Positions 9,120 to 19,241 are shown, counted from the stretch's first letter. The stretch is 64,000 nucleotides of DNA from Gottfriedia acidiceleris (GCF_002128425.1 NZ_NESS01000005.1:342868-406867); one strand, 5' to 3'. The notes: generated by a model from the letters alone, not told the origin. Numbers and translations are program-made.

Positions 9120-9698
9120 TTATTTTACTTTCGAGTCATTTTTAGAACTAACTACTATTTTTCGTTTTTGATCTAAAAAATCAAATAAATGTTCATATTC
9201 ATTTTGGAGCTCATTTAGTTTTTCAACTAATTGTTGCTTTTCAATTTTCAATTGTTCGTTTTCTTGTTTATATTTCAATAGCTTTTTTTCTAAAGATTGT
9301 ATATCTTTAATTCGTCCACCGGCATCAACTTTTAATCTCAAATATTCAAGGAATTTATATACTGATTCAAAAGTTATTTCGGAATGGACTTTTTCTGTTG
9401 TAGCCTCTTCATGAGCTTGATTCGTAATTGTTTTTGAATCGTCTGTGGGTTCTACTTCACTTGATGGAACAGCTTGTTTTTTATTACTATTTTTTGCTTT
9501 TTCAATCTCTTCTTTATAAAACTTTCTAACAAAAGAATTCCAGCGGTAACCACAAGCAGCTGCTGTCCTAGACAAGTTCTTTGCGACAACTTTAAATGCC
9601 ATTAATTGAGTTGACCCTTCATTTATCGTTTTTAAAACTACTTCAGCTAAGTAGTTATCTTCATCTTTTGTCCATGCATCCTGGCGATTTGCAACCAT
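9120..9698 (-). CDS. ylbO: RsfA/YlbO family transcription factor (Myb-like)
   Basis: A 192-residue protein with an N-terminal Myb/SANT-like DNA-binding domain (RQDAWTKDEDNYLAEVVL, then a second helix pair ending CGYRWNSFVRKFY), a polar linker, and a C-terminal coiled coil (about 120-180). The RsfA family includes prespore-specific regulators in B. subtilis. The ATG at 9698 is favoured because GGAGGGG lies 7 bp upstream. The family is clear; the individual target genes are not. Confidence 0.85.
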   Translation of the reverse strand: MVANRQDAWTKDEDNYLAEVVLKTINEGSTQLMAFKVVAKNLSRTAAACGYRWNSFVRKFYKEEIEKAKNSNKKQAVPSSEVEPTDDSKTITNQAHEEATTEKVHSEITFESVYKFLEYLRLKVDAGGRIKDIQSLEKKLLKYKQENEQLKIEKQQLVEKLNELQNEYEHLFDFLDQKRKIVVSSKNDSKVK

Positions 9699-9774
9699 TT
9701 GCAATCCCCTCCAATTTCTTATGCAATAAGCAGATTTTACTAATTCATATGCACAAAAAAATGAAGGTAGAAGA

Positions 9775-10542
9775 TTACTTTTCCAATTTTTTTGTAAATT
9801 GTTCGATATTTTTTATATGTTCATCTGAAAACCAAAGTGGCATAGCAGAAATAACTTCTTCTTGCATTCGTCTCTTAAGATTTTGCTCGGTCCATTTACG
9901 AATAAGTATTTTTTTGTTTTGATGATGAATATGTGCTGGAATACTACTAGCTAAACTTATAAAACTTTCATTATGTAAACTTGTTAAATCTTTCGATAGT
10001 TCATGTATAAAGCCGATCTTCTTAGCTTGAAATGCGGTGTAAATATTTGAGGATGATAGTAAAGTAATCCAATCTTGATGGCTCATTTTTTCTTGAAGTA
10101 CGGTACCTCCACCCCATGAGGTTGGGATTCCCATTCTTCCTTGAATAAATCCTACTTTTGCATTGTGACTTGCGTATCTAAAATCGAAAGCACTTGCAAG
10201 TTCGCAACCGCCACCTAAAGCATAACCATTAATAAAACAGATTGTAATTTGAGGCAACATAGCTATTTGATAAATCACATCACACATTTTAAGATTAAAA
10301 GATTCTAATCCATTTAAATTATTTTTAAACTTTAAGATTGTATTTAAATCTCCACCAGTACAAAAATATTTCATACCTTCCCCAGTTAAAACAACTAGTT
10401 TACTTTGAGATTTCATTCGGATTTCTTGGATAATTTCAGAAAGTTTTTCTACAGTATTTTCATCAATGCAATTCCCGTAATTAGGCCTATTTAAAAATAT
10501 ATAATCTATTTCATCTCTTTGATAAGTAATTACTTCAGACAT
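9775..10542 (-). CDS. Enoyl-CoA hydratase/isomerase (crotonase) family protein
   Basis: A 255-residue crotonase-fold protein. The CoA/oxyanion signatures are visible (FCTGGDLNTIL at about 61-71 and YALGGGCELASAFDFRYAS at about 106-124). Where a classical hydratase has a catalytic glutamate before the GIPxxxGGG turn (equivalent of rat E144), this protein has none (FIQGRMGIPTSWGGG). It may therefore be a non-hydratase member. It sits alone between ylbO and rpmF and is absent there in B. subtilis. The reaction cannot be assigned. Confidence 0.75.
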   Translation of the reverse strand: MSEVITYQRDEIDYIFLNRPNYGNCIDENTVEKLSEIIQEIRMKSQSKLVVLTGEGMKYFCTGGDLNTILKFKNNLNGLESFNLKMCDVIYQIAMLPQITICFINGYALGGGCELASAFDFRYASHNAKVGFIQGRMGIPTSWGGGTVLQEKMSHQDWITLLSSSNIYTAFQAKKIGFIHELSKDLTSLHNESFISLASSIPAHIHHQNKKILIRKWTEQNLKRRMQEEVISAMPLWFSDEHIKNIEQFTKKLEK

Positions 10543-10690
10543 TGGAATCCCTCTCTCTTTATCTAGTTTCCTATTAGTTTTTATTATACTATACGAGAAT
10601 TGAAAAGGGCAGAGGTAAAGGGTAGCATGATTTTAGAGGATTCGATGAGATTTTTTAGCCATTCAAACAACGTTTAAAGACAAAAGGAAA

Positions 10691-10712
10691 AGCACATAGT
10701 TTCCTATGTGCT
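10691..10712 (-). terminator. Terminator after rpmF
   Basis: AGCACATAG/CTATGTGCT stem with a 4-nt loop, followed on the minus strand by a T-rich run. Confidence 0.85.
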
Positions 10713-10725
10713 CTAAAAGACTAGC

Positions 10726-10899
10726 TTATTTGCTAAGTACTTGTTTTCCTTTGTAGTGTCCGCATGATTTACATACGCGGTGTGCTAATGTTAATTCACT
10801 ACAGTTTGGGCATTCAACCATTCCAGGTACCGCTAATTTAAAATGCGTACGACGCTTTCTTTTTACAGTTTTGGACGTTCTTCTTGCAGGTACTGCCAT
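10726..10899 (-). CDS. rpmF: 50S ribosomal protein L32
   Basis: 57-residue L32 beginning [10 protein letters not shown], with a zinc-binding CPNC ... CKSC pair. The ATG at 10899 is set by a strong AGGAGG ribosome binding site and the conserved N-terminus; a longer reading frame upstream overlaps the DUF177 gene but lacks a matching start. It is cotranscribed with the upstream YceD/DUF177 gene, an association conserved widely in bacteria. Because the Cys pair is kept, this is the zinc-containing form. Confidence 0.97.
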   Translation of the reverse strand: MAVPARRTSKTVKRKRRTHFKLAVPGMVECPNCSELTLAHRVCKSCGHYKGKQVLSK

Positions 10900-10954
10900 T
10901 GATCCCACCTCCTTAAAGTCAGTGTTTGTTATGAAGCCGGTTATCCGGTACTTC

Positions 10955-11470
10955 TCAATTATCTTGTTTGTCAAAAAATTTTGCTAATCCAGCAAGACGA
11001 GGGTCAATTTTTTGCTCTACTTCGACATGTTCCCTAACTTCCCAATCTGTTCCTGACGTAGGAGCTGTTTCTTTCCCCTCAATATCCTCTGCATAAACCT
11101 GCATTGGAATCTCGGCTAAAATACATTCCTCAATCACTGGGGTTAAGTCTAACACATCACCCTCTAGGATGTGAAAATTCTCATCTTCACTTTTCCATTC
11201 AGTTGTTGTAAAAAATGTTTCTGTTGTGGTAATCGACAAAGGATATTTTACATCAACTAATGTTCTTACACAAGGTAAAATTAAATATCCAGTTATTGTT
11301 AAATGAAACGTATATCGGTTCGTTCCAAAATCAACTCGTCCAGTAACTCGAATAGGAGAAACCTCTCGAATATCAGTATTACGTTCCTTTATTTGACTAA
11401 CATCAATTGTCTCATCTAAATTTAAACCTTTATGTCTTAATTTCTGCAACTGGTGCACTGACCATTTCAT
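10955..11470 (-). CDS. ylbN: YceD/DUF177 family protein (YlbN)
   Basis: A 171-residue member of the DUF177 family, conserved immediately upstream of rpmF and linked in other organisms to 23S rRNA accumulation. The central segment with [14 protein letters not shown] and the C-terminal [12 protein letters not shown] motif are typical. It precedes rpmF by 55 bp. The role in ribosome assembly is drawn from the family and is not visible in the sequence. Confidence 0.9.
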   Translation of the reverse strand: MKWSVHQLQKLRHKGLNLDETIDVSQIKERNTDIREVSPIRVTGRVDFGTNRYTFHLTITGYLILPCVRTLVDVKYPLSITTTETFFTTTEWKSEDENFHILEGDVLDLTPVIEECILAEIPMQVYAEDIEGKETAPTSGTDWEVREHVEVEQKIDPRLAGLAKFFDKQDN

Positions 11471-11548
11471 AAATAAACCACCTCAAGGCAACAATGAAAA
11501 TTATATATTCTTTATAATCACTTGTCAATATTTTTTCTTTACAGTTAG

Positions 11549-11737
11549 AAAAGCGGAAGGCGTTCGCTCTGCCCCGACAAGCATAAGACGATTTTCGGCT
11601 AAGGTTTGCAGTTTAACCTTTGCCGAAAATTGGCTTATGACCTCGAGGGGCAAACGCCTGGAGCTAGACATCTCGAAAAGCGGAGGCGACAGCTTAGCTC
11701 CGACAAGCATAAGACGATTTTTAGCTAAGATTTGCTC
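11549..11737. repeat. Extragenic repeat: two direct copies around an inverted segment
   Basis: This gene-free stretch (11471-11948) contains a repeat of about 62 bp at 11549-11610 and again at 11676-11737. Shared motifs are AAAAGCGGA and CGACAAGCATAAGACGATTT. Between them lies an inverted partial copy (CCGAAAATTGGCTTATGACC). The first copy and the inverted part fold into a long imperfect hairpin (GGCGTTCGC ... AAACGCC). It resembles interspersed repeats of Bacillaceae. It has no coding potential; a short open frame across it is an artefact. Confidence 0.75.
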
Positions 11738-11948
11738 TTATAGCATACTAAAAATAGTATTAATCCCTTATCTTTCCTCTAGCTTTTCTTTTATATCATA
11801 GACCTTACTTCAAATATGTAACCCATCTAATATATTATTTTCCACAATAAAATTCAATACAATTCACACCGGGTTGCGAATTATTTCTTAAAACTGGTAT
11901 TCTTAATGTATAAATTCGTGAAATTAGTAAATATTGGAGGTGCATTTC

Positions 11949-13184
11949 TTGCGTTCGGTTGGTGTAGTAGTTGAGTATAACCCATTACATAATGGACATG
12001 TTTTTCACTTAACTAGTTCTAAAGAAACTACAAATGCTGATGTTGTTATTGCGGTAATGAGTGGTCAGTTTTTACAAAGAGGCGAGCCTGCAGTCGTTCC
12101 AAAGCATGTACGAACAAAGTTGGCTTTACAAGCAGGAGCAGATCTTGTTATTGAATTACCTTATAGCTATTCGACTCAACACGCTAGCATCTTTGCCAAA
12201 GGAGCTATTTCAATCCTAGATTCTTTAAAATGTGACTTTGTTTGTTTTGGAAGTGAAGAAGGAAAAATTGAGACATTTTACGAGTTAATCAAACAAAAGA
12301 AGCAGCTTACTTCTTCAATCAATTCAAGTATACGTACTTTTCTTGATGAAGGGTTAAGTTACCCTGCTGCATATAGCACTGCTTTACAAAAAAATCTTGA
12401 AACATCAAAGCTAGATGTTTCACTTCCAAATAATATTTTAGGAATACATTATTTAGAAGCTATTGAACATTTTGATAGTAAGATGGAAGGTAGAACGATT
12501 CAACGAATTGCTGCAAATTATCATGATGAAGAAACCAATCATCATAGTATCGCTAGCGCTACAGCAATTCGAAAAATTCTTATGGGTGATAATCAATCGA
12601 TTTCTGACTTTGTTCCAAGCTTTACTAGAGAGTCAATTGAGGAATACATAAACGAGTATGGTGCCCTTCATTCTTGGAATGAATATTTACCATTTTTGAA
12701 ATACAAATTAATGACTTCAACTAAAGAAGCACTTGAAGAAATTTACGAAGCTGTCGAAGGTTTAGAGAGAAGAGTTTTACATTCTGTTTTAAACTGTCTT
12801 AATTTTGAAGAGCTAATGACATCAATAAAAACAAAGAGATATACTTGGACTCGAATTCAAAGATTGTTAACACATATCTTAACAAATACATCAAAAAAAG
12901 AAATGTCAACAATATTAGAAAAAGACCGAGTTCCATATATTCGTTTACTTGGTATGAGTTCAATGGGAAAAACTTATTTAAATAGCAAAAAAAAATTAAT
13001 TGAATTACCAATTTATACGACTATTAATCAACAAAATCAAAAAGAACTAAGTACAGATTTGAAAGCAACCTATACTTATGCTTCTATTCTTTCATTAAGC
13101 AATCAACAAAAGTTAATAAAAACCGAATATTCATTGTATCCAATTATTTATGATGAAAATAGTAATCAATTTAGTAGATCTTAG
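11949..13184 (+). CDS. tmcAL: tRNA(Met) cytidine acetate ligase TmcAL (YlbM)
   Basis: ATP-dependent enzyme forming N4-acetylcytidine at the wobble position of elongator tRNA-Met using acetate. The nucleotidyltransferase motif VVEYNPLHNGH is at the N-terminus, followed by SGQFLQRGEPAV and later CFGSEEG. The start is probably TTG at 11949, six bases after GGAGGTG, giving 411 residues; a TTG at 11934 lies before the ribosome binding site and is unlikely. Monocistronic with its own terminator; divergent from ylbN-rpmF. Confidence 0.92.
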   Translation: MRSVGVVVEYNPLHNGHVFHLTSSKETTNADVVIAVMSGQFLQRGEPAVVPKHVRTKLALQAGADLVIELPYSYSTQHASIFAKGAISILDSLKCDFVCFGSEEGKIETFYELIKQKKQLTSSINSSIRTFLDEGLSYPAAYSTALQKNLETSKLDVSLPNNILGIHYLEAIEHFDSKMEGRTIQRIAANYHDEETNHHSIASATAIRKILMGDNQSISDFVPSFTRESIEEYINEYGALHSWNEYLPFLKYKLMTSTKEALEEIYEAVEGLERRVLHSVLNCLNFEELMTSIKTKRYTWTRIQRLLTHILTNTSKKEMSTILEKDRVPYIRLLGMSSMGKTYLNSKKKLIELPIYTTINQQNQKELSTDLKATYTYASILSLSNQQKLIKTEYSLYPIIYDENSNQFSRS

Positions 13185-13217
13185 TTAGTTTCAACTAAAC
13201 ATTAGAAACAAAAAATA

Positions 13218-13269
13218 AGCAGGTATAGGTATTAGAATTTAATTCTTCCCCTATATCCTGCTATTTTTT
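13218..13269 (+). terminator. Terminator after tmcAL
   Basis: AGCAGGTATAGG/CCTATATCCTGCT stem followed by ATTTTTT. Confidence 0.85.
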
Positions 13270-13293
13270 GTGATGCACCTATACATAATCAAA

Positions 13294-14319
13294 TTATTTT
13301 TTTGTCTTTAACTTTTCAAGATAATTGATTGCTTGTGCATATGTATCAATCGGTACTATTTTCATTTTCAAGTCATGTTTTTTCGCACTTTTTACAGCTT
13401 CATTATAATTTGAATTCTTTTTACCATTTTCATTTGGTGCAAAGAAAATCTCTGCCCCCGAATCAGATGCTGCAATGATTTTTTGAGAAATACCACCAAT
13501 CGGACCAACGACTCCATTTCTATCTATTGTCCCAGTACCAGCTATTTCGTGACCTTTTGCTAAATTTTCGTCTTTTAATTGATCATAAATTTCTAGCGCA
13601 AACATAAGCCCCGCTGAAGGTCCACCTATCTCTTCTGAATTTATTTTAACCTTTGGATTTGTATTTAAATTTAAATTTTCTGCAATAGAAACACCAATTC
13701 CAGCACGATTAGGTTCATCTTTAAAAGCTTTTGTTTTAATATTAAAGTTTTTAATCTTACCTTTTCTACTTACTTCTAAATTAAAATTTGAACCAGGTTT
13801 ACTACTTTTTACAGTATTCGTAAAATCATTTAATGTACGAATATCTTTCCCATTGATTTTCGTAATAATGTCTCCTAGCATTAATACATTATGAGCTGGC
13901 ATATCCTTTAAAACAGATAATACGACAATACCATTTCCCGTCACTTTATATGATTTTTTAGCTTCTCTATAAGCGTTTAATATCGCAGCTTGCTTTGACT
14001 CTTCCATGTATCTTAATTGGCGGAACTGATAATCTTCATCACTTTCACCTTTTACTTTTATTTCATTTATTTTGTATAGATGATAGTTGTCATTAATTTT
14101 CGTACCAATATATGAATAGATATTTGCCTTCCCCATTGCTACGGTGGTTAGCATAAATTCACCTTTATCTTTTTTTGCACCTTCAACTTTTACATATGGC
14201 CTTAGAGGCTCGGCTAAGCCTGGTTTTGTAACATAATATGGTAATGGAATGAAATATAAAAGAATTAGCGTAATACCAAGTACTAATAGTACATTAAGAA
14301 TTCTGATCCTTTTTATCAC
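13294..14319 (-). CDS. ylbL: PDZ-Lon (S16) membrane serine protease YlbL
   Basis: A 341-residue protease anchored by an N-terminal helix (about 8-27), with a PDZ domain (about 120-200) and a C-terminal Lon-type domain. The catalytic Ser is in EIGGPSAGLMFAL and the Lys in GGISQKIIAASDSGA. B. subtilis YlbL is known to act in DNA-damage checkpoint recovery by degrading YneA. A GTG at 14319 after AAGGAG is preferred; it overlaps the ylbK end by 26 bp and gives the expected length. Confidence 0.88.
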   Translation of the reverse strand: MIKRIRILNVLLVLGITLILLYFIPLPYYVTKPGLAEPLRPYVKVEGAKKDKGEFMLTTVAMGKANIYSYIGTKINDNYHLYKINEIKVKGESDEDYQFRQLRYMEESKQAAILNAYREAKKSYKVTGNGIVVLSVLKDMPAHNVLMLGDIITKINGKDIRTLNDFTNTVKSSKPGSNFNLEVSRKGKIKNFNIKTKAFKDEPNRAGIGVSIAENLNLNTNPKVKINSEEIGGPSAGLMFALEIYDQLKDENLAKGHEIAGTGTIDRNGVVGPIGGISQKIIAASDSGAEIFFAPNENGKKNSNYNEAVKSAKKHDLKMKIVPIDTYAQAINYLEKLKTKK

Positions 14320-15100
14320 TATTTTTCTCCTTCCATTGCTCAATCTTTTCAAGAATCTCTGGTATTAATTTTTCTGTTGCTTCTTCACCTATTTTGATAA
14401 CATTTTCAAGGTCAGTAAAGTTTCTAGAATTAACATGATCTAATTTAGGTCTTATCATAACATTAGAGGCAATTTCTCTATTTCTAACGAGCTCGTGTTG
14501 CATTATTTCAATACTTTGCATAATCACGTCATAGATCGTTGAAACTTCACCACTAACTTGAATCGGTGAAGCATCTACTCCAATAATAAAATCCGCTCCC
14601 ATCTCTTTTACAACTGAAACTGGGATACGATCGATTACTCCACCATCAACTAAAAGTCTTCCATTCCATGTTTCTGGTACAAAAATTCCCGGTATTGAAA
14701 TACTCCCTCGGACTGCTGTAGCAATATCCCCTTTTTGAAATACAATTTTTTCACCTGTTAATAAATCAGTAGCAATTACCGACACTGGCAAATCTAAATC
14801 TTCAAGCTTTCTACCAAATGATAGTACTTTTATCAACTCTTTAACTCTGTTCCCAGAAATTAAACCCATTTTTGGAACAGCATAGTCAATATAGTATTTA
14901 GATTGAAATACTTTTGCTATTTTATATAGACGATCTACATCCGCACCCGCACCGTATAAAACAGCAACTAAAGCACCTATACTACTACCTGCAATCAGAT
15001 CTATAGGAATATTATGCTTTTTTAAAACGGAAATTACACCAACATGTGCAAAACCTCTTGCACCTCCTGAACCTAATGCTAAACCAATTTTCGGTTCCAA
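14294..15100 (-). CDS. ylbK: Patatin-like phospholipase family protein YlbK
   Basis: A 268-residue patatin-fold hydrolase. The oxyanion motif GSGGARGFAHVGV is at about 10-22, the nucleophile elbow GSSIG at about 39-43, and the catalytic Asp in VDGGVIDRIPV. Compare RssA/YchK proteins of this size. It starts with TTG at 15100 after GGAGGGG and is translationally coupled to ylbL. The physiological lipid substrate is unknown. Confidence 0.9.
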   Translation of the reverse strand: MEPKIGLALGSGGARGFAHVGVISVLKKHNIPIDLIAGSSIGALVAVLYGAGADVDRLYKIAKVFQSKYYIDYAVPKMGLISGNRVKELIKVLSFGRKLEDLDLPVSVIATDLLTGEKIVFQKGDIATAVRGSISIPGIFVPETWNGRLLVDGGVIDRIPVSVVKEMGADFIIGVDASPIQVSGEVSTIYDVIMQSIEIMQHELVRNREIASNVMIRPKLDHVNSRNFTDLENVIKIGEEATEKLIPEILEKIEQWKEKNSDKKDQNS

Positions 15101-15273
15101 GTTGTTTCCCCTCCAATTAAACTCTTTGGTCTAAAATTGAATTCCAACAACGTATATTTAATTGTACAAGTTTTTTTTATACATATATTACTATCTTATT
15201 TCCTATTCAATGTTCTTACTACAATTAGACAAAAATCTATATGTTTTTTAAGTTTATCTTTGGAGGTTTATAT

Positions 15274-16497
15274 GTGAAAAAAAATTACTTCATTACATTA
15301 CTAATTTTTTTAATACTTATATTTCTGACATCAACAATTATTCTGCATCCTGAAGTAGCATTTAAAGGCTCGATAAGAGGATTAAATATGTGGTGGGGTA
15401 TCGTATTTCCTTCTCTCCTTCCTTTTTTCATTTTAAGTGAACTTCTAATTTGCTTTGGAATTGTACAATTTATTGGTGTATTTTTAGAGCCAGTTATGAG
15501 ACCTTTATTTAGAGTTCCTGGTGTAGGAGCATTCGTTTGGGCGATGGGGATGGCTTCAGGATTTCCTTCAGGTGCAAAACTTTCTGCTAAACTGTATAAA
15601 GATGGAGAATTAACAAAATTAGAAGCAGAACGACTTAATTCATTTACAAATTCGTCTAATCCATTGTTTATTTTTGTTGCAATATCTGTTGGTTTTTTTC
15701 ATAACGCAAAGATCGGACTCGTGCTTGCCATCAGTCATTATTTATCTAACGCGATTGTAGGCCTTATTATGAGGTTTTATGGCAGAAACCAACCTAACTA
15801 CTCTCGAAAAGAAAGAATCCATTCTAACCGCTTTAAATACGCTTTTAAGGTAATGCATGAAAAACGATTAAGTGAAAGAAGACCGATTGGTAAAATTTTA
15901 GGAGACGCTATAGCTTCTTCTGTACAGACATTATTAATGATTGGTGGATTTATTATCGTTTTTTCTGTACTTAATATGCTTTTAATCGAAATTGGATTTA
16001 TATCTAATGTTGGAAAAATAATTGCATATTGCTTTTCAAATTTAAGGGTTAATCACAATTTATCAACGCCTTTTTTATCTGGATTATTTGAAATCACTTT
16101 AGGATCTAAATTAGTAAGTGAACTAGGCAATAGTACTTTATTGCAGCAAGTAGCTTTAACTAGCTTTATTTTAGGATTTGGGGGTTTTTCAATACAAGCC
16201 CAAGTAGCAAGTATTATTTCTGAAGTTAAATTAAGTATTAAACCTTATTTAATCGGTCGTTTATTACAATCTGGAATCGCACCTATTTTAGCAATTATCT
16301 TTTGGAAGCCACTGTATCTTAACCAGTTAACAACTAATGCTACACATAATACATTACCTGTAATAAAGATTTTTACGGAGAAACAGTTTAACCTCGAATC
16401 GTTGATTTCAATAGGTTCATTCATAACATTAATTTCTCTCTACATTTATGTAATTATCTTAATTTATAAAATGTATTCTAAAAAGCTATATTCTTAA
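15274..16497 (+). CDS. ylbJ: Sporulation integral membrane protein YlbJ
   Basis: A 407-residue polytopic protein with two nucleoside-recognition (Gate) domains separated by a basic loop (around 180-205) and about eight to ten membrane helices. B. subtilis ylbJ is in the mother-cell sigma-E regulon and is needed for spore cortex formation. GTG at 15274 after TTTGGAGG is the best start; an ATG at 15241 precedes the ribosome binding site. Divergent from ylbK. Confidence 0.9.
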   Translation: MKKNYFITLLIFLILIFLTSTIILHPEVAFKGSIRGLNMWWGIVFPSLLPFFILSELLICFGIVQFIGVFLEPVMRPLFRVPGVGAFVWAMGMASGFPSGAKLSAKLYKDGELTKLEAERLNSFTNSSNPLFIFVAISVGFFHNAKIGLVLAISHYLSNAIVGLIMRFYGRNQPNYSRKERIHSNRFKYAFKVMHEKRLSERRPIGKILGDAIASSVQTLLMIGGFIIVFSVLNMLLIEIGFISNVGKIIAYCFSNLRVNHNLSTPFLSGLFEITLGSKLVSELGNSTLLQQVALTSFILGFGGFSIQAQVASIISEVKLSIKPYLIGRLLQSGIAPILAIIFWKPLYLNQLTTNATHNTLPVIKIFTEKQFNLESLISIGSFITLISLYIYVIILIYKMYSKKLYS

Positions 16498-16517
16498 ACC
16501 TTTTCATATAGAAAAAA

Positions 16518-17600
<1,083 letters not shown>

Positions 17601-17688
17601 TAATTTACACCTACTATAAATTTCAATTTACGAAAATATCCTATCATAATTTCACTAAAACAAAAACATTTCTTTCCATATTCTCCTA

Positions 17689-17784
17689 CTAATGTATAAA
17701 ATCATCCACTTTGGCAATAATTAATTTTAACAACATCTCAGTTGATGTTGTTGCCAACCGCGGAGAAGACTTACGTTTCCCCAT
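17689..17784 (-). CDS. Possible 31-codon leader ORF upstream of rsmD
   Basis: On the minus strand, ATG at 17784 follows a strong GGAGG with 8-nt spacing and opens a 31-codon frame: MGKRKSSPRL, then ATTSTEMLLK, ending KVDDFIH. It ends 88 bp before rsmD. No family is recognised. It coincides with strong RNA secondary structure and overlaps a possible plus-strand sRNA, so it may be a leader peptide, an unannotated small protein or chance. Confidence 0.35.
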   Translation of the reverse strand: MGKRKSSPRLATTSTEMLLKLIIAKVDDFIH

Positions 17785-17876
17785 AAGTTCTTCCTCCGGT
17801 TTCTCCTCTCCCTTTGCCTTCTTTTAAGTGATTACACTTTAATAAGAGGGGCCCTGCAAATGCGGGGTTTTTTTTT
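17693..17876 (+). ncRNA. Candidate structured RNA: plus-strand sRNA or, on the other strand, a ylbH-type leader
   Basis: This 367-bp gap holds three stems readable on the plus strand. They are TTGGCAA...AACAACATC/GATGTTGTTGCCAA, then CGGAGAAGACTTA/TAAGTTCTTCCTCCG with loop TTTCCCC, then an AAGTG/CACTT hairpin. A GC-rich stem with nine T residues (17852-17876) ends it as an intrinsic terminator. C/T-rich single-stranded runs (TTTCCCC, TCTCCTCTCCC) resemble anti-Shine-Dalgarno seeds. A weak TTTCCA-N16-TATAAA promoter ends at 17700. A conserved 'ylbH leader' RNA is described upstream of rsmD in other Bacilli, which would be the minus strand. Confidence 0.5.
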
Positions 17877-17967
17877 ATGCTTTTATCCTGTAGAATAAGT
17901 GTTGCATTTATGACCATACTTTTTTTTGAAAACTCGTAAAGTATTTACGTTTTAAGGGGGAACACTC

Positions 17968-18357
17968 ATGATTCAACGCATGATTGAAATTGGAGAAGGA
18001 TACTCAGACTTATATGAACTATTTGAAATTGCTAAATCGCAAAAAGATCGAGTTAAATTCTTACTTAAATTAACATCTGAAAATAAAGGTTCAAACTGCT
18101 GTTCTTTTGCTGTTATATTAAGCCCTACTTCTATTGGTGAATTCCAGCCAATATATTACTGTAGAGAAGGAATTACATTAAAAGAAGATTCAGTTACAAA
18201 ACGTGAAGTGTTGTTTGAAGAATTAGCTACAACTTTGAACAAAGAAATCATCACACTACAAATTAGACATTCAAGCTCATTTCATGAAACCGATTTATTC
18301 CACCAATACATTATCGGAATTTTACGCTTAAATCACTTAATTCCACCAATGAAATAA
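17968..18357 (+). CDS. Conserved hypothetical protein, DUF7147-like
   Basis: A 129-residue soluble protein starting MIQRMIEIGEGYSDLYELFE after an AAGGGGGAAC ribosome binding site. I recall similar proteins in Bacillus genomes (DUF7147, sometimes mislabelled methylthioribose kinase) next to ylbG/rsmD, but no catalytic motif is visible. It is far too short for a kinase. It is divergent from rsmD and convergent with ylbG. Function unknown. Confidence 0.65.
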   Translation: MIQRMIEIGEGYSDLYELFEIAKSQKDRVKFLLKLTSENKGSNCCSFAVILSPTSIGEFQPIYYCREGITLKEDSVTKREVLFEELATTLNKEIITLQIRHSSSFHETDLFHQYIIGILRLNHLIPPMK

Positions 18358-18410
18358 CTAGAGCAGGGAATTGTTTTACTATTTCCTAATCTTTTTCATA
18401 AAGTACTAAG

Positions 18411-18440
18411 AAAAAAAGGGATAGTTTTTTACTATCCCCT
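18411..18440 (-). terminator. Second terminator downstream of ylbG
   Basis: AGGGATAGT/ACTATCCC stem followed on the minus strand by seven T residues. Confidence 0.75.
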
Positions 18441-18463
18441 TACCTCTCAAGACATACCACAAG

Positions 18464-18536
18464 AAAAACGATTGAACGGTTTTTTAATTCAGATCGGTTA
18501 TCCCTTCCTAAATTAATTATCCATTCAATCGTTTTT
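18464..18536 (-). terminator. Long-loop inverted repeat at the ylbG stop
   Basis: Perfect 13-bp arms AAAAACGATTGAA and TTCAATCGTTTTT enclose 47 bp. The minus strand leaves the second arm with a T run, so it can end ylbG transcription. Confidence 0.6.
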
Positions 18537-18807
18537 AATCTACTTGATAATCATATTCCTTTGCTTCGTCTGGTTTCGCATTTTCGTACTCAGTCTTAAT
18601 AAAAGGTTTATATGACAATTCAATTCGTTTTACAAAATGAAATTTTTTCAATCTCTCTATTGTTCGATCTATATCATCCATATTACAATATAGGACTACG
18701 TATTTCAAACGTTTAGAGACAAAGTGAATATTTCCAAATTTACGTAACATTTTTGCTTGTTTTAATGACTGTAAATAAATAATAATACCTTGTCTTTGCA
18801 CGAACAT
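18535..18807 (-). CDS. ylbG: DUF2129 protein YlbG
   Basis: A 90-residue conserved Bacillus protein: [19 protein letters not shown], then [21 protein letters not shown], ending [15 protein letters not shown] ([13 protein letters not shown]). Highly similar to B. subtilis YlbG as I recall it. It lies between the ylbH and ylbF positions, as expected. No biochemical function is established. Confidence 0.92.
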   Translation of the reverse strand: MFVQRQGIIIYLQSLKQAKMLRKFGNIHFVSKRLKYVVLYCNMDDIDRTIERLKKFHFVKRIELSYKPFIKTEYENAKPDEAKEYDYQVD

Positions 18808-18907
18808 AGCTTTCTCCTTTAAAAATCCGTTAGAAATAGAATATCATATCCCAAATTTCTTTTGCAACGAAACTTTCATAAATAGTTTTTAGAAAGGATT
18901 GAAAATT

Positions 18908-19225
18908 ATGTTAGATGATGTTTGGGAGCAATTTTTTAACTGTATTTCAAATTATAAACAAATTATTCAGTTTTCAAACAAACAAATTTGCGGTTCAAAT
19001 TTCCTATATATTCAGACAGAAAGTCAACAGACCGAAGAAACGATCAAAAAACTACTGATTTATTGCTCAAAAACCATTACTGAACAATTTACACTAATTT
19101 ACCGAATTGAATTTATCCGTCATGAAAATAATATTTTCGTATTTAGACATCGATTTTACGTTCCGAATAAAAAAATGTTTTGTTGTGGAAATAATTGTGC
19201 TAACTGTACTAGGTTCAGAAAATGA
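18908..19225 (+). CDS. Hypothetical protein with C-terminal Cys cluster
   Basis: A 105-residue protein not recognised as a known family. ATG at 18908 follows GAAAGGA. The body is soluble with mixed alpha/beta character, and the C-terminus has the tight cluster CCGNNCANC (four cysteines in nine residues). That could bind a metal or an iron-sulfur cluster. It converges on ricF, whose product also carries a Cys-rich tail; whether this is coincidence is unknown. Confidence 0.6.
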   Translation: MLDDVWEQFFNCISNYKQIIQFSNKQICGSNFLYIQTESQQTEETIKKLLIYCSKTITEQFTLIYRIEFIRHENNIFVFRHRFYVPNKKMFCCGNNCANCTRFRK

Positions 19226-19241
19226 ATTTCATTAAAAAAAG

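Noticed and set aside
11525..11710. 61-codon minus-strand frame over the extragenic repeat
   Set aside because: It translates the repeat units themselves, so its apparent internal similarity is DNA repetition, not protein.
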